22,928 bases of DNA, from positions 1-22,928 of IMG/VR virus record IMGVR_UViG_3300030419_005240. The stretch is one strand, 5' to 3'. The notes under the pieces were generated by a model, which did no database searches, was not told the origin of the DNA, and was given only the letters and a program-made list of their open reading frames with translations. The stretch is from a virus. This document shows, in pieces, positions 1-8,317 of this stretch. The position numbers and the translations under genes are program-made. Positions within the stretch are counted from its first letter, which is position 1, and each line of letters opens with the position of its first letter.

Positions 1-36
1 GTTTAGACCAAAAATAAGGTCAAATTTGAATTTCTG

Positions 37-42
37 ATTATA
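37..42 (-). promoter_or_regulatory. Possible -10 box reading out of the left edge
   Basis: On the minus strand the hexamer is a perfect TATAAT. It lies in the 137-base gap beyond the last gene of the left operon, so it could drive a gene outside the window. I see no good -35 element at 16-18 bases, so this is only a weak call. The rest of the gap (1-137) shows no reading frame I would defend. Confidence 0.22.
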
Positions 43-122
43 GCTCTCCGCCTCGGGTAGACCACAGGTGGTCGTTAGTGCTCCTAATGTAGTGCTATTT
101 AATTGTTAGTTGTTTATGTCGC

Positions 123-150
123 TATTAGCGAGTATTTCTACTCGCCAATA
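123..150 (-). terminator. Hairpin across the end of the left operon
   Basis: A 7-bp perfect stem (GCGAGTA / TACTCGC, loop TTTC) extends by four more pairs after one mismatch. It overlaps the stop codon of the last minus-strand gene. There is no U-tract after it on the minus strand, so it may be a transcript-end stabiliser rather than an intrinsic terminator. Confidence 0.35.
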
Positions 151-308
151 ACGTATGCTATTGCAAAGGCAACTGCAATGCCAAGAGGTGCAGTAATTGA
201 TTGACCAACAAGCCAACAACTAAAGCATTCCTGCATTACATCTAACCCTGGGAATAGCCACCAAGGACTAGATGCTGTTAACGTAAATACAGCAGTTATT
301 TTATCCAT
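138..308 (-). CDS. Small membrane protein, 56 aa
   Basis: Not recognised as a family. The start at 308 is chosen because a very good Shine-Dalgarno (AGGAGGTG) lies just upstream; an upstream extension of the frame has no such site. The ATG overlaps the end of the preceding amidoligase gene by eight bases (ATGGATAA), so translation is probably coupled. The protein has two hydrophobic stretches, roughly residues 5-26 (containing PWWLFPG) and 33-54, with a short CFSC motif between them and a single acidic residue at the very end. Size and layout would fit a holin-like or membrane-anchoring peptide, but nothing in the sequence shows lysis function. As the last gene of the amidoligase operon it may also tether that system to the membrane; this is a guess. 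Confidence 0.7.
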   Translation of the reverse strand: MDKITAVFTLTASSPWWLFPGLDVMQECFSCWLVGQSITAPLGIAVAFAIAYVIGE

Positions 309-1551
309 GGGACACCTCCTCTGTGTCTTGTGTTGTATTATCTTCCCAATCTTTTGATTGGAAATTTTCATTGAGACTGCGTAATGCATCAACAGGATTC
401 AAAACGCCTCCCCAACTGTATATATTACTTTCTGATTTCCATCGCTTTCTAATGAAAGTACCAAGTTCACTGGTATATCCAACAGCGTTTGGATTAGTAA
501 TATATTGTGCGAACATATCCACATTGTTTAGGAATTGCATCACATGAGAATATTTCTCATCTTTAACAAAGTCCATAAGTAGATGGACATATCTCCATGA
601 CATATCAACGAATGCATAGTTCTTAATAAGCCTCTCAGGTATCTGATTAGCTTTGAACATTCTTAACTCTATGGTGTTACCATGACCATTGAAGTTAATC
701 TGCAGACCTCTGCCTTGTGACCATCTCCTATTTTCTACAGCATCTAACAGTTGAGTAACTGTAGACGTAGAATTGAGACCGTTCCAATTGCAAGGTTCAC
801 GTTGACCAACGATGCTCAATAATGATTTACCATTTGATGAGTGTGCAGACTGAGAAAGATTCTCCATCAGCATCAACCACATAAATAGTTCTACATCATT
901 GAATGCAGCCTTTGGTATATGAATATGTAAGCCAGCAGTGTCTGTATCATGACCTTCAAATGCCGAATAACCGACATCCTGCCATGTAGACGCTGCATAC
1001 TTAGTAAAAGCAGTTCTTGTAAATGGTTGTAAGTTAAACTCAACACCATTACGTAAAGAACCGTCACCCTTTGCAGTAATCGGAGCTGTATAATGAAACC
1101 AATCTTGTGATTTCTTTATAGCATAGTTCTTCATACCATCCTGTACTCTCTTATTGATTACTTGAAGGACTTCACGTACCTTGTCATAATCTTGATAGTA
1201 AACATATCCGTCGTTACTGTATGCTTCACAAACACCGAATTCGCAAGCACCATGAGCATTCTCATAGCAAGCTTCGCATTCGTTTTCACACATACATGGC
1301 GACGGAGACATGTCAGATGGTAGTTCCAACTCTAACTCCATACCCATAGGTATTCCTTTCTTCCAATATCTCTTTTGGACTTTCTCTAGTTTCTTCATGG
1401 TCTTAAATCGACCACGATTTCTACCAGCAGGAACACCAATACTATTAGGATATATATTCCATATAGAACCCCTTCCGAAGCCGCCATAGCTAACGGCTTC
1501 TGCAGGGTTGGTATGCAATGAATGTTTAATATCGTCCGTATTTCTTGGCAT
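301..1551 (-). CDS. Amidoligase (glutamine-synthetase-like fold), 416 aa
   Basis: Predicted ATP-dependent COOH-NH2 ligase of the Amidoligase_2 type, which forms amide bonds between a carboxylate and an amine. The family's conserved points appear in order: G70-M-E72-L-E74 (metal/ATP site), D163-G-S165 with G169-V-E171, GLHIHIP around 207-213 (H209, H211), and NTIELRMF around 292-299 (E295, R297). A cysteine cluster (C86, C88, C92, C95, C103, C108) is inserted just after the first motif and could bind zinc; I do not know this insertion from typical members. The N-terminal ~60 residues are unassigned. The gene starts 4 bases after the 978-aa ligase gene, with its ribosome site (AAAGG) inside that gene's stop region, so the two ligases are likely made together. 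The substrate is unknown. Family assignment is firm; role is inference. Confidence 0.85.
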   Translation of the reverse strand: MPRNTDDIKHSLHTNPAEAVSYGGFGRGSIWNIYPNSIGVPAGRNRGRFKTMKKLEKVQKRYWKKGIPMGMELELELPSDMSPSPCMCENECEACYENAHGACEFGVCEAYSNDGYVYYQDYDKVREVLQVINKRVQDGMKNYAIKKSQDWFHYTAPITAKGDGSLRNGVEFNLQPFTRTAFTKYAASTWQDVGYSAFEGHDTDTAGLHIHIPKAAFNDVELFMWLMLMENLSQSAHSSNGKSLLSIVGQREPCNWNGLNSTSTVTQLLDAVENRRWSQGRGLQINFNGHGNTIELRMFKANQIPERLIKNYAFVDMSWRYVHLLMDFVKDEKYSHVMQFLNNVDMFAQYITNPNAVGYTSELGTFIRKRWKSESNIYSWGGVLNPVDALRSLNENFQSKDWEDNTTQDTEEVSHG

Positions 1552-1555
1552 GATA

Positions 1556-4492
1556 TTACCTTTCTATCATCGCGTTAGTGTATTCAATATCATCGACAGT
1601 AATTGTCTCTGATTCGAAGACAAAGTTTCCATTGATAAAGAAGCTAACACTTTCTTGAATGTCCTCTTCTTCCATCTCAACTGGTGTTTCCCAGTAACCA
1701 ATGTCTTCTAGCTCTATTGTTCTATCAGAGCTTGTTTCCTCATTAGTATCTAATAAGAAACTGTATAGATTTGGATACCTATCAGGGTTCTCAATCACAT
1801 AATCATATATCTGCTTTTCAATATGATTAGCAAATGGTACTTCCTCATCATGTATAGTATCAATCTTAGCTTTAGGTGATTGGTTGCCGTATTCTACAGC
1901 AGTCTCAATCAAGCTAGCAGTAGGAACATCCCTTTCGGTGTCCCAACCACCAGAGTTCAAGTAATCCCTCTTAGTTAATTCATAGATTGCATCTACGAAC
2001 TCTAAGTTCTTAAGGATTCTATCTCCCTTAGCATTAGATTGAAAGTATCTCAACTCTATTGTATTTGAGTGTTGCAAGTTTATGCCTTTATACTTGTCAT
2101 TATCTGAACGAGTACGTTGCTTTGCAACCTCAGCCACAACATTGTAAGCGTCTCTGAACGTTAACAAATCCCATCTGGAATAAGAAACATCAGCTCTTTG
2201 AGCGACCTTTCTTAACATTCCATTCGGATTGATTTGTAACGAGTTCAACGCTGATAACATTGCATAAGCATGTCCAACTTCCATTGATGCCCAAGGGAAG
2301 TGGATATGTATACCAACATCTTCAACCTGGAAGGCTTTGTAATTAGCTTCTACAAAGTTCCAGAACTTAGTTGGTACAGCATGCCATGCAGCCAGTGACA
2401 TAGGTTGTGATATAAACTCAACGCCTGTTTCACTCGGAAGTGAACCATCACGTTTCGAATATAGTAACTGTGTATTGTAAGCACCCGCTCCTATTTGGTT
2501 TTCTAAACCTTTAGGATGGAATACCTCAACAGTTCTCTCAAACAATTGCGGAGGACCAATCTCATCTAAGAGCCTTGAATCCCTTGCAATTAGTTCAAGT
2601 TCCAACCCCATAGAGACGCCACGAGTATGATGCCACTCAGGTCTACTTGGGTGACTTCTATTCTGTTCTCTACAGTCATCACTGGTACACGTACACCTAT
2701 CAGAGTTTACAACTCCAACGGTTGGCGTATCTGTTGACTGGTTGTAATACATTCCATCTCTGTAATGTACATAATAGAATCTAGGTGAATAGTTGTATTC
2801 ATTCTTATCCTTATTAAGCTCCAGACCTATGCCTGGTGGCTCAATCCAACCATCATCAGTTACGCGTGCCTGTGCATTTCTTCCGTTACGACCCCTTGAT
2901 TGATAACGAAACTCTCTATCCCAGAGAGCATTATCAATTCTTAAGCTGATAATAGTATCAGCTAATGGATTGTCAGACGAATAGATATACACATTAGGTA
3001 GTTGTAACCCTACCATACGTGCAAAATCAGCACCGCTTATTGGGCTGTTAGAATCGTCTTCGAGATAACCGCCAACTGCATCGTGATTATGTTGACCTGC
3101 GCTACTAGAATCTTCTAGTACCCTAAATTTACAGACATCAGTAATCACTTGTGACCGTATATCTCCTGGTACACCCTTAAAGTTGGTGTACAGCCAAGTC
3201 ATATACTTACGAGCATCTACCTGAAGCATTGTTACTGCATCTTCGACATATTCATCATTGAAGACTTCTATGTCTTGGTAGTTAGCATCGTCAATATACT
3301 TAATCATATAATCACGAGAACCACGTGCTCTAGGTGAGTCGTTACCATGTATGTAGTTAACATACCAGTCAGCACCCATCCCTTCGTACTGTTGATTCGT
3401 ATCATATGATACCTTGGGACTCAACTTAACCCATGACTTCTTAGATGGATTGTAAGATGATGTTGTGAAAGTATTGCATATGAAGCATATTCTCTCTCGA
3501 GCGCTTCTGCTATAACTGTCCAACGTCTTATACCATGTTAAGAAGTGAGCATTGTACATCAATCGGCAGATAGTACATTCTCTGTACTGTCTTCCACCCC
3601 ATCGATGCTCACGCGGCTTCCATCTATCTTCGTGGAAATCATAGAACCTTGCATGGTCATAGGCAGAAGTAGAGCCACCGTAGTAGCCATTTCCTGCTCC
3701 AGTTTGATACAAGTTAACTAGATTATCACTCCACATTAGATAGTTAGAATCCATTCTCTCTATAGATTCAGGGATATCCCTTTCTTCATAGAGGAACTCT
3801 TTATAGGTTTCACTTGGTAGTGGTAAGCAAATGTATCTTAGTGGCATCTTCTTCCAGAATCTTGCTGCAGAAGTTGCCATAAATACCCTTTGCCTTAGGA
3901 ACGCCATATCTTCCATTGATATTCGTACTCCTTCAGGATATTGCCATGGTTGTACATAGAATGTCCTGTTCAGAATACTGAACAATGGATGAATTTCGGC
4001 TGAACCATAACCTCGATTGATTACCTCAGTCGATTGCACACCATCAAAAGCATCTAGGATATCTTCATTATCAAAGATTCCACCATACATCTTGTAAAGT
4101 ATGCGCCTGTCATCAGCATCCTGCACATCGTGCTGCATCACTTTATTTACAATATCGTAAATATCGTTCAACAGATTATTGATGAACAGTCCATCGTTGT
4201 CTCTATTAAATAGAGAGTGCCAATCAAGGTCGTTGTCACCACCAAATAAGTCGATTATAAGTAACTTATCGTACTGTAGATTTGTTATCTCTCCATCACG
4301 AATAGGTGTTGACCTATCCGGGTGGTTGGAGTCTAACCAATCTCTATAAGAATATTCCATATTTCGGAACTGGAATGTTCCGCCATTGGAAGATGCTTCA
4401 TTAGTTACGATAGGTTCTATTTCAGACCAGTCAGCAACCTTATAACTAAGGATGTTGTGAACTGGACTAATAAATGATTCTTTTTCAATCAT
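1556..4492 (-). CDS. Large two-part protein with C-terminal amidoligase domain, 978 aa
   Basis: The C-terminal part (about 625-845) repeats the amidoligase signature: GVSMGLELELIA around 625-636, D682-G-S684 with G690-V-E692, VGIHIHF around 726-732 (H729, H731), and NTIELRYF around 810-817 (E813, R815). It is the same family as the 416-aa neighbour, and the lead-in to the first motif is also alike (G-x-x-M-G-x-E-L-E-L). The N-terminal ~590 residues match nothing I recognise. They carry a four-cysteine zinc-ribbon pattern (C306-x2-C309, C336-x2-C339), and a second cluster (C600, C602, C607) sits directly before the ligase domain. The C-terminus is acidic. The start has a clear AAGGAGATAG ribosome site. 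A ligase fused to a large, probably substrate-recognising, region is unusual; the usual domain alone is about 250-300 residues. Confidence 0.82.
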   Translation of the reverse strand: MIEKESFISPVHNILSYKVADWSEIEPIVTNEASSNGGTFQFRNMEYSYRDWLDSNHPDRSTPIRDGEITNLQYDKLLIIDLFGGDNDLDWHSLFNRDNDGLFINNLLNDIYDIVNKVMQHDVQDADDRRILYKMYGGIFDNEDILDAFDGVQSTEVINRGYGSAEIHPLFSILNRTFYVQPWQYPEGVRISMEDMAFLRQRVFMATSAARFWKKMPLRYICLPLPSETYKEFLYEERDIPESIERMDSNYLMWSDNLVNLYQTGAGNGYYGGSTSAYDHARFYDFHEDRWKPREHRWGGRQYRECTICRLMYNAHFLTWYKTLDSYSRSARERICFICNTFTTSSYNPSKKSWVKLSPKVSYDTNQQYEGMGADWYVNYIHGNDSPRARGSRDYMIKYIDDANYQDIEVFNDEYVEDAVTMLQVDARKYMTWLYTNFKGVPGDIRSQVITDVCKFRVLEDSSSAGQHNHDAVGGYLEDDSNSPISGADFARMVGLQLPNVYIYSSDNPLADTIISLRIDNALWDREFRYQSRGRNGRNAQARVTDDGWIEPPGIGLELNKDKNEYNYSPRFYYVHYRDGMYYNQSTDTPTVGVVNSDRCTCTSDDCREQNRSHPSRPEWHHTRGVSMGLELELIARDSRLLDEIGPPQLFERTVEVFHPKGLENQIGAGAYNTQLLYSKRDGSLPSETGVEFISQPMSLAAWHAVPTKFWNFVEANYKAFQVEDVGIHIHFPWASMEVGHAYAMLSALNSLQINPNGMLRKVAQRADVSYSRWDLLTFRDAYNVVAEVAKQRTRSDNDKYKGINLQHSNTIELRYFQSNAKGDRILKNLEFVDAIYELTKRDYLNSGGWDTERDVPTASLIETAVEYGNQSPKAKIDTIHDEEVPFANHIEKQIYDYVIENPDRYPNLYSFLLDTNEETSSDRTIELEDIGYWETPVEMEEEDIQESVSFFINGNFVFESETITVDDIEYTNAMIER

Positions 4493-4525
4493 TATCTATC
4501 TCCTTATAGTGTAGTTATTTTATTG

Positions 4526-5737
4526 TCAGTCAAACAGACTAGTTTGACCGGTTATGTCAGGATATACTGTGTGATTCACAGCTTTCCTAACATGTTTGTC
4601 TACAGCTTGCTCTATGTCAGCTCTTTCCTCCCAGGGAGTAGTATCATTCTGCTTCCAGTCTTGTCTTTCAGCAGCTATTCTCTCTGATTCTTCTAGCTCT
4701 TCATAGTATTCTTCAGCTGTTGAACCATCCCAATTCTCAAACATACATGTCTCATGACATGTTCTTTCGAAATTATTTGTTTGGTCTAGTTCATTTTGAC
4801 AATCAGGGCATCTGAATTTACCATCTATGTCTATTTCAAAGTACATACCCTCAAGGGCGTCTTTGAGATTGTTATATCTGGTAACTTCGAGTAGTGCCTC
4901 GATTTTCTTTAGGAAGTCATCATCGTCTATAAGATTTTCATCATATAGTCCGTCCATGAGCCCTATAGCATCCAATTCATCATCGGACATTTCTGCCCAA
5001 TTACTGGTATTGAATCTTCCATTAGCATCCGGGTCTCCTTGAGCAATGGCACTCAATACTTCACTGTCGCGAGATATTGATTCATTTGCACCGTCGAAGG
5101 TCTTTCGTCCCCAGTTATCATCCCTGATATTGGAATAAACAGGCTTTATATGGTTCTGATTAGAGAACCAACATGCGTCCTTGTAAACTCCTCGACCAGA
5201 GTTGATGACATAAGTTTGATGTTTCAATGCAGGATTTGCATTAAGAACCACCAGCTTATTACCCCATCCAATCAACTCTTCAATTACGTCGATTACTCTA
5301 GGGTCATCAAGTGCTCGTATATCAAAGTTGCCCCAGAAGAGCTCATTGAATCTACGAGTATCACTGATTTGGATGCCATCAGTATCTCTATCTTTCTCCG
5401 TTGTTAAGAACGCAGAAGGTAGGATACCGTTATGTGCAAATACCATATCCTTCAATGGTTTTCCATCCTGTATTACATTGAACGGGTGAACGTTCTGTTT
5501 ACAGACATCACCATGTGTTTTGACACGCATATGCACTAGTATGTCATTGGAACCATGTTCCTTGACAATCTCCTTGAACCACTTCAAGAAGGTTTTGAGC
5601 TTCAGAGTCTTCTTGACTTTGATAGCTCCATCCTTGATGAAGGCTATGCCTCCACCATCAGGATTGGTCTGCCACATATCTCTGAGTTCTTCCTCAGTGA
5701 TTGTTTGACCAGCGGGTATACTTGCTATTACGCACAT
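4526..5737 (-). CDS. Class II (Ntn-type) glutamine amidotransferase, 403 aa
   Basis: Predicted glutaminase-type enzyme of the Gn_AT_II / Ntn-hydrolase fold. After removal of Met1 the N-terminal Cys2 would be the nucleophile (MCVIASI). Supporting motifs are NPDGGG (25-30), HMRVKTHG (69-76), HPF (84-86), FAHNGIL (100-106) and SDT (125-127), as in GlmS/PurF-type amidotransferase domains. The start is fixed by Cys2 and an AAAGGAAA ribosome site. After residue ~190 there is no synthetase domain. Instead there is an acidic stretch, a four-cysteine zinc motif (C310-x2-C313, C327-x3-C331) and a C-terminal tail ending GQTSLFD, which resembles a bacterial sliding-clamp-binding peptide. Next to two amidoligases it probably supplies ammonia or processes an amide for them; that pairing of families is known from phage and bacterial gene neighbourhoods. 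Substrate unknown. Confidence 0.86.
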   Translation of the reverse strand: MCVIASIPAGQTITEEELRDMWQTNPDGGGIAFIKDGAIKVKKTLKLKTFLKWFKEIVKEHGSNDILVHMRVKTHGDVCKQNVHPFNVIQDGKPLKDMVFAHNGILPSAFLTTEKDRDTDGIQISDTRRFNELFWGNFDIRALDDPRVIDVIEELIGWGNKLVVLNANPALKHQTYVINSGRGVYKDACWFSNQNHIKPVYSNIRDDNWGRKTFDGANESISRDSEVLSAIAQGDPDANGRFNTSNWAEMSDDELDAIGLMDGLYDENLIDDDDFLKKIEALLEVTRYNNLKDALEGMYFEIDIDGKFRCPDCQNELDQTNNFERTCHETCMFENWDGSTAEEYYEELEESERIAAERQDWKQNDTTPWEERADIEQAVDKHVRKAVNHTVYPDITGQTSLFD

Positions 5738-5771
5738 ATATTTCCTTTTCCTAGTGTTTATTTAGTTGTAT

Positions 5772-6167
5772 CTATGCAAAGCGAGCCAGTCCCGTAAACG
5801 GAAATGGCTCTGCATAGGATATATCTTTTAATTGTATGAAACCATACATAGACATATCAGTTATTATATGCCAGGCATATACATTGAGTTGATAATCAGT
5901 TAAACCTACTAGGTTAACATTCTGTCTCAACACATGTACTGTTTCTAGCAATGTGTTTACTACATAATTTCTGCCTTGGACGGTATAGTTCTCCGCCGAA
6001 GCATAGTCATATAGTGCTATTGTTAAGTCAACATCACCTTTATCAGGTAGATGTGTTCTTAAGTAATTAACCTGAACTACGTTCAAGTTTTTATATCCAT
6101 AGTTATCTTTATTAAGATAAGCATGAAGATTACGCATAATGGGTAGTTTGTTCAATTTACTCTCCAT
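5772..6167 (-). CDS. Hypothetical protein, 131 aa, amidoligase operon
   Basis: I do not recognise the family. The protein is soluble-looking, with no cysteines and no membrane segment, and is rich in Asn and Tyr (for example the stretch around NKDNYGYKNLNVVQVNYL-). It lies 10 bases after the preceding gene and 34 before the amidotransferase gene, so it is co-transcribed with them. The ribosome site at the chosen ATG (6167) is poor; an in-frame ATG eleven codons on has no better one. Its position directly before the glutaminase gene suggests a partner or substrate of that enzyme, but only context says so. Confidence 0.65.
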   Translation of the reverse strand: MESKLNKLPIMRNLHAYLNKDNYGYKNLNVVQVNYLRTHLPDKGDVDLTIALYDYASAENYTVQGRNYVVNTLLETVHVLRQNVNLVGLTDYQLNVYAWHIITDMSMYGFIQLKDISYAEPFPFTGLARFA

Positions 6168-6176
6168 ATTTATGTG

Positions 6177-6446
6177 TTATTTATTTTTTTCAACTATAGC
6201 CAATGCCATAGCTGTCGGGTCAAGAAGAGCAGACCTTTCGGCCTTTCTTTGTTCTTCTCTTTCCATTTTTCTCAAATCAGCATCAATGCTTCTTCGATAG
6301 CTAGAGAATCCTCTAACTCTGCGATACTTAGATTTTTTAGACGCAGCTTTCCGGCCAAACGACCGACCAGTTAGCATCTCTACATCCTCAGTACCAACGT
6401 GTTGTTGTTCATTTAACCAAACAACATTCTTTTGGTTTATCTTCAA
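6177..6446 (-). CDS. Basic hypothetical protein, 89 aa, TTG start
   Basis: Not recognised. The only start with a proper ribosome site is TTG at 6446 (AGGAG seven bases upstream); the first in-frame ATG would delete 23 residues. The middle is strongly basic (RSFGRKAASKKSKYRRVRG), followed by a charged helix (KMEREEQRKAERS) and a lysine-containing C-terminus ending EKNK. A lysine-rich protein inside an operon of amide-forming enzymes could be their substrate or a nucleic-acid-binding helper; the sequence cannot tell these apart. It is 27 bases downstream of the 194-aa gene and 9 bases upstream of the 131-aa gene. Confidence 0.62.
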   Translation of the reverse strand: MKINQKNVVWLNEQQHVGTEDVEMLTGRSFGRKAASKKSKYRRVRGFSSYRRSIDADLRKMEREEQRKAERSALLDPTAMALAIVEKNK

Positions 6447-6473
6447 TGTAGTCTCCTACAGTTGTGTGTTATA

Positions 6474-7058
6474 TTAACTTGCTAACTTAAGTTTCTTAAG
6501 TTCAGCAAAAGGTGATTTCTCCTTATATCCCTTAGATGTGGATGAATAAACACCCTTGTTCATCTCTTGAGACTTGAAGGAAATATCATAGTTGCTAGTT
6601 ATGATATCGGTATACTTCTTATGAAGTAAGTCGAAATTACCTTCATGATAAGCTCTACGTAAAGTTGCAGTTCTCATCAATTTATAAAGAGCATAGTCCT
6701 CTGGACACTTCTCTGCTAAAAACGCATGAAGCCATCTTTGGACTTGTCTCTGTTGATTACAAGAAGAACCATCAACATCCGCACACTGTTCAAAGTGTGG
6801 TTTATTTGGGTTCTCACTTGTATCAATACAATCAAGGTTAGCCTTGTAGTATCTGATGACAGAATGTAACCAATCTGTCCAAAACCCTGGCACTGCACAA
6901 ATTGTGCAAGCACAGGACTGAGGATGGATTCGATAATTAGCATCAAGTACCACTTGACCGCCCTTGATTTGAAGACCTGCACGATTAGCGATTGCTGTTC
7001 GCTCATCTGCAGTTAGTCTATTATTTCGGAAGGAATTTGTTCCTTTTCCTACTTTCAT
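6474..7058 (-). CDS. Cysteine-rich hypothetical protein, 194 aa
   Basis: Family not recognised. Seven cysteines, including a tight group C49-x-C51-x2-C54 and further ones at 77, 92, 100 and 118, suggest a metal-binding fold in the first 120 residues. A segment with W60, W63 and aromatic residues follows the first cluster. The C-terminal third is basic and probably helical or flexible (ends KKLKLAS). The start has a clear AGGAG site eight bases upstream. It is the second gene of the minus-strand operon. Several proteins of this operon share CxxC-type clusters, which suggests they act on a common target or bind nucleic acid, but no motif names the function. Confidence 0.7.
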   Translation of the reverse strand: MKVGKGTNSFRNNRLTADERTAIANRAGLQIKGGQVVLDANYRIHPQSCACTICAVPGFWTDWLHSVIRYYKANLDCIDTSENPNKPHFEQCADVDGSSCNQQRQVQRWLHAFLAEKCPEDYALYKLMRTATLRRAYHEGNFDLLHKKYTDIITSNYDISFKSQEMNKGVYSSTSKGYKEKSPFAELKKLKLAS

Positions 7059-7081
7059 AGCTTTCTCCTATTTTTGTGTAG

Positions 7082-7127
7082 CATTAGATATGGGTCTCCG
7101 ACCCGGTGACCCATTAATTATCTAATG
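7082..7127. repeat. Long two-level inverted repeat between operon genes
   Basis: Outer arms are a perfect 9-bp pair (CATTAGATA at 7082-7090, TATCTAATG at 7119-7127). Inside, TGGGTC (7091-7096) can pair with GACCCA (7108-7113) or, as GGGTC, with GACCC at 7100-7104. The two inner pairings exclude each other. It sits between the 341-aa and 194-aa genes. No U-tract follows on either strand, so attenuation, RNA processing or an operator are all possible. Confidence 0.5.
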
Positions 7128-7135
7128 TTGTTTAA

Positions 7136-8161
7136 TCAGCTATGTGTTAGCTGTTTTTTATTTCTCTTCCTGTTGGAAGCCTGAACTTTTTCAATAGCTC
7201 TTGCATCTTCCAAGAGTTTCTCTGCTAAGTCCATTTTCTCAAAGTAATGAGCATATTCAGATTCAATAGACTTCCGAAATTTCCAGTACTTTGGTATATC
7301 AAGTTCTCCAAATTGCTTGGAAAAGTCACTCTTGTTATACGCCTTAGTAGCTTTAACTTCTATGTCATATCTCTCTTGAATTTCACTGTGGACAAGTAAT
7401 GAAATGTCCGCTAGTTGTTGCTCAAGTCTTTGAAGTTGCTTAGACTCACTGTCTCCAAACATTAATTCTGTTTGTAGACGAGAATTTAGCATACGAGTTT
7501 TAGATTTTGCAATTGCATCATCACAATACTCTTCGCTATATCCCTGTACAGTCAAAGCGCAGGTTGAACACTGGTTTGTATCTGCTACAAATGGTTCAGC
7601 CTCTCCAAAGGTGCTTCGAGATTGCCAACAAGGTAGAGTACCATTAATCTCCTTTGGACGAATGGTAGTAGTAGTCTGTCTACGCTCTAGCCATTTATTA
7701 ATTCTGGCTATAGCTTTGACGTCATATCTACTACGTCGTTCCTCAGAAGGTAATGGATTTAATCCGATGAATGGTCTCCTCGCTATACCTGTATAGATAT
7801 AACGATTGTTAACTGGAGCTACATCATATTTAGGTGCTTTACCAACTACGCCAATCATGGCTTCATCAGTAATCCAAACAGAGTTGTAGACTCTAGTTTC
7901 ACATTCAAACGAAACAGGTTGATAGTTCCCGCTATGGTTTAAAGGGTTCTTTCTGGTATCAACTAATCCGTTTTTACCATATTGAACCTGTCCACTATAG
8001 ACAAGAGTTTCAACTGATTCATCCAAAGAGATTTCATCAGTGACATTGCCAGAATTAGATTTTCGACCAAGTTGCTTCTTAGCATACCCAGTTCGATTAT
8101 CATGTTTCTTAGCAATGGCAATAGCATCAGATAGGGATATCTCCCTTTTATCTTTCTTCAA
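7136..8161 (-). CDS. Hypothetical protein, 341 aa, first gene of the amidoligase operon
   Basis: I do not recognise it. The start is TTG at 8161, supported by AAAAAGGAG seven bases upstream; the frame has no early ATG. The N-terminus is basic and repetitive in Ala/Lys. The middle has a possible zinc site (C178, C198-x2-C201, C213). Residues ~222-265 look like a coiled coil (RLQTELMF to IQERYD), and the C-terminus is basic (NRKRNKKQ). A coiled coil plus zinc site plus basic ends suggests an oligomeric nucleic-acid- or protein-binding factor. It leads the operon that runs through the amidotransferase and both ligases. Confidence 0.68.
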   Translation of the reverse strand: MKKDKREISLSDAIAIAKKHDNRTGYAKKQLGRKSNSGNVTDEISLDESVETLVYSGQVQYGKNGLVDTRKNPLNHSGNYQPVSFECETRVYNSVWITDEAMIGVVGKAPKYDVAPVNNRYIYTGIARRPFIGLNPLPSEERRSRYDVKAIARINKWLERRQTTTTIRPKEINGTLPCWQSRSTFGEAEPFVADTNQCSTCALTVQGYSEEYCDDAIAKSKTRMLNSRLQTELMFGDSESKQLQRLEQQLADISLLVHSEIQERYDIEVKATKAYNKSDFSKQFGELDIPKYWKFRKSIESEYAHYFEKMDLAEKLLEDARAIEKVQASNRKRNKKQLTHS

Positions 8162-8239
8162 CTATATTCTCCTTTTTGAATACCTAGCTAGTCCTAATTC
8201 ACTAGGCTTACATGTGGTAGTTGTAAAGCGATACTCAGG

Positions 8240-8282
8240 TTGTCACATGAGGTAGATTGTCACCAGTTAAACTGGCTACCTC
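8240..8282. promoter_or_regulatory. Operator-like repeats upstream of the minus-strand operon
   Basis: The 183-base leader of the 341-aa gene contains the direct repeat TTGTCAC at 8240-8246 and 8257-8263. It also has a palindrome CCAGTT-A-AACTGG at 8263-8275, nested inside GAGGTAG (8249-8255) / CTACCTC (8276-8282). Its position, 80-120 bases before the first gene, suits control of the operon. I could not pick out a convincing -35/-10 pair. Confidence 0.4.
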
Positions 8283-8317
8283 CCCTTTCTCTCAACTGCC
8301 ATATCAATCTACAGAAG

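Noticed and set aside
60-73. Hairpin GACCAC/GTGGTC near the left end
   Set aside because: The loop would be only two to four bases and the stem short; no T-run.
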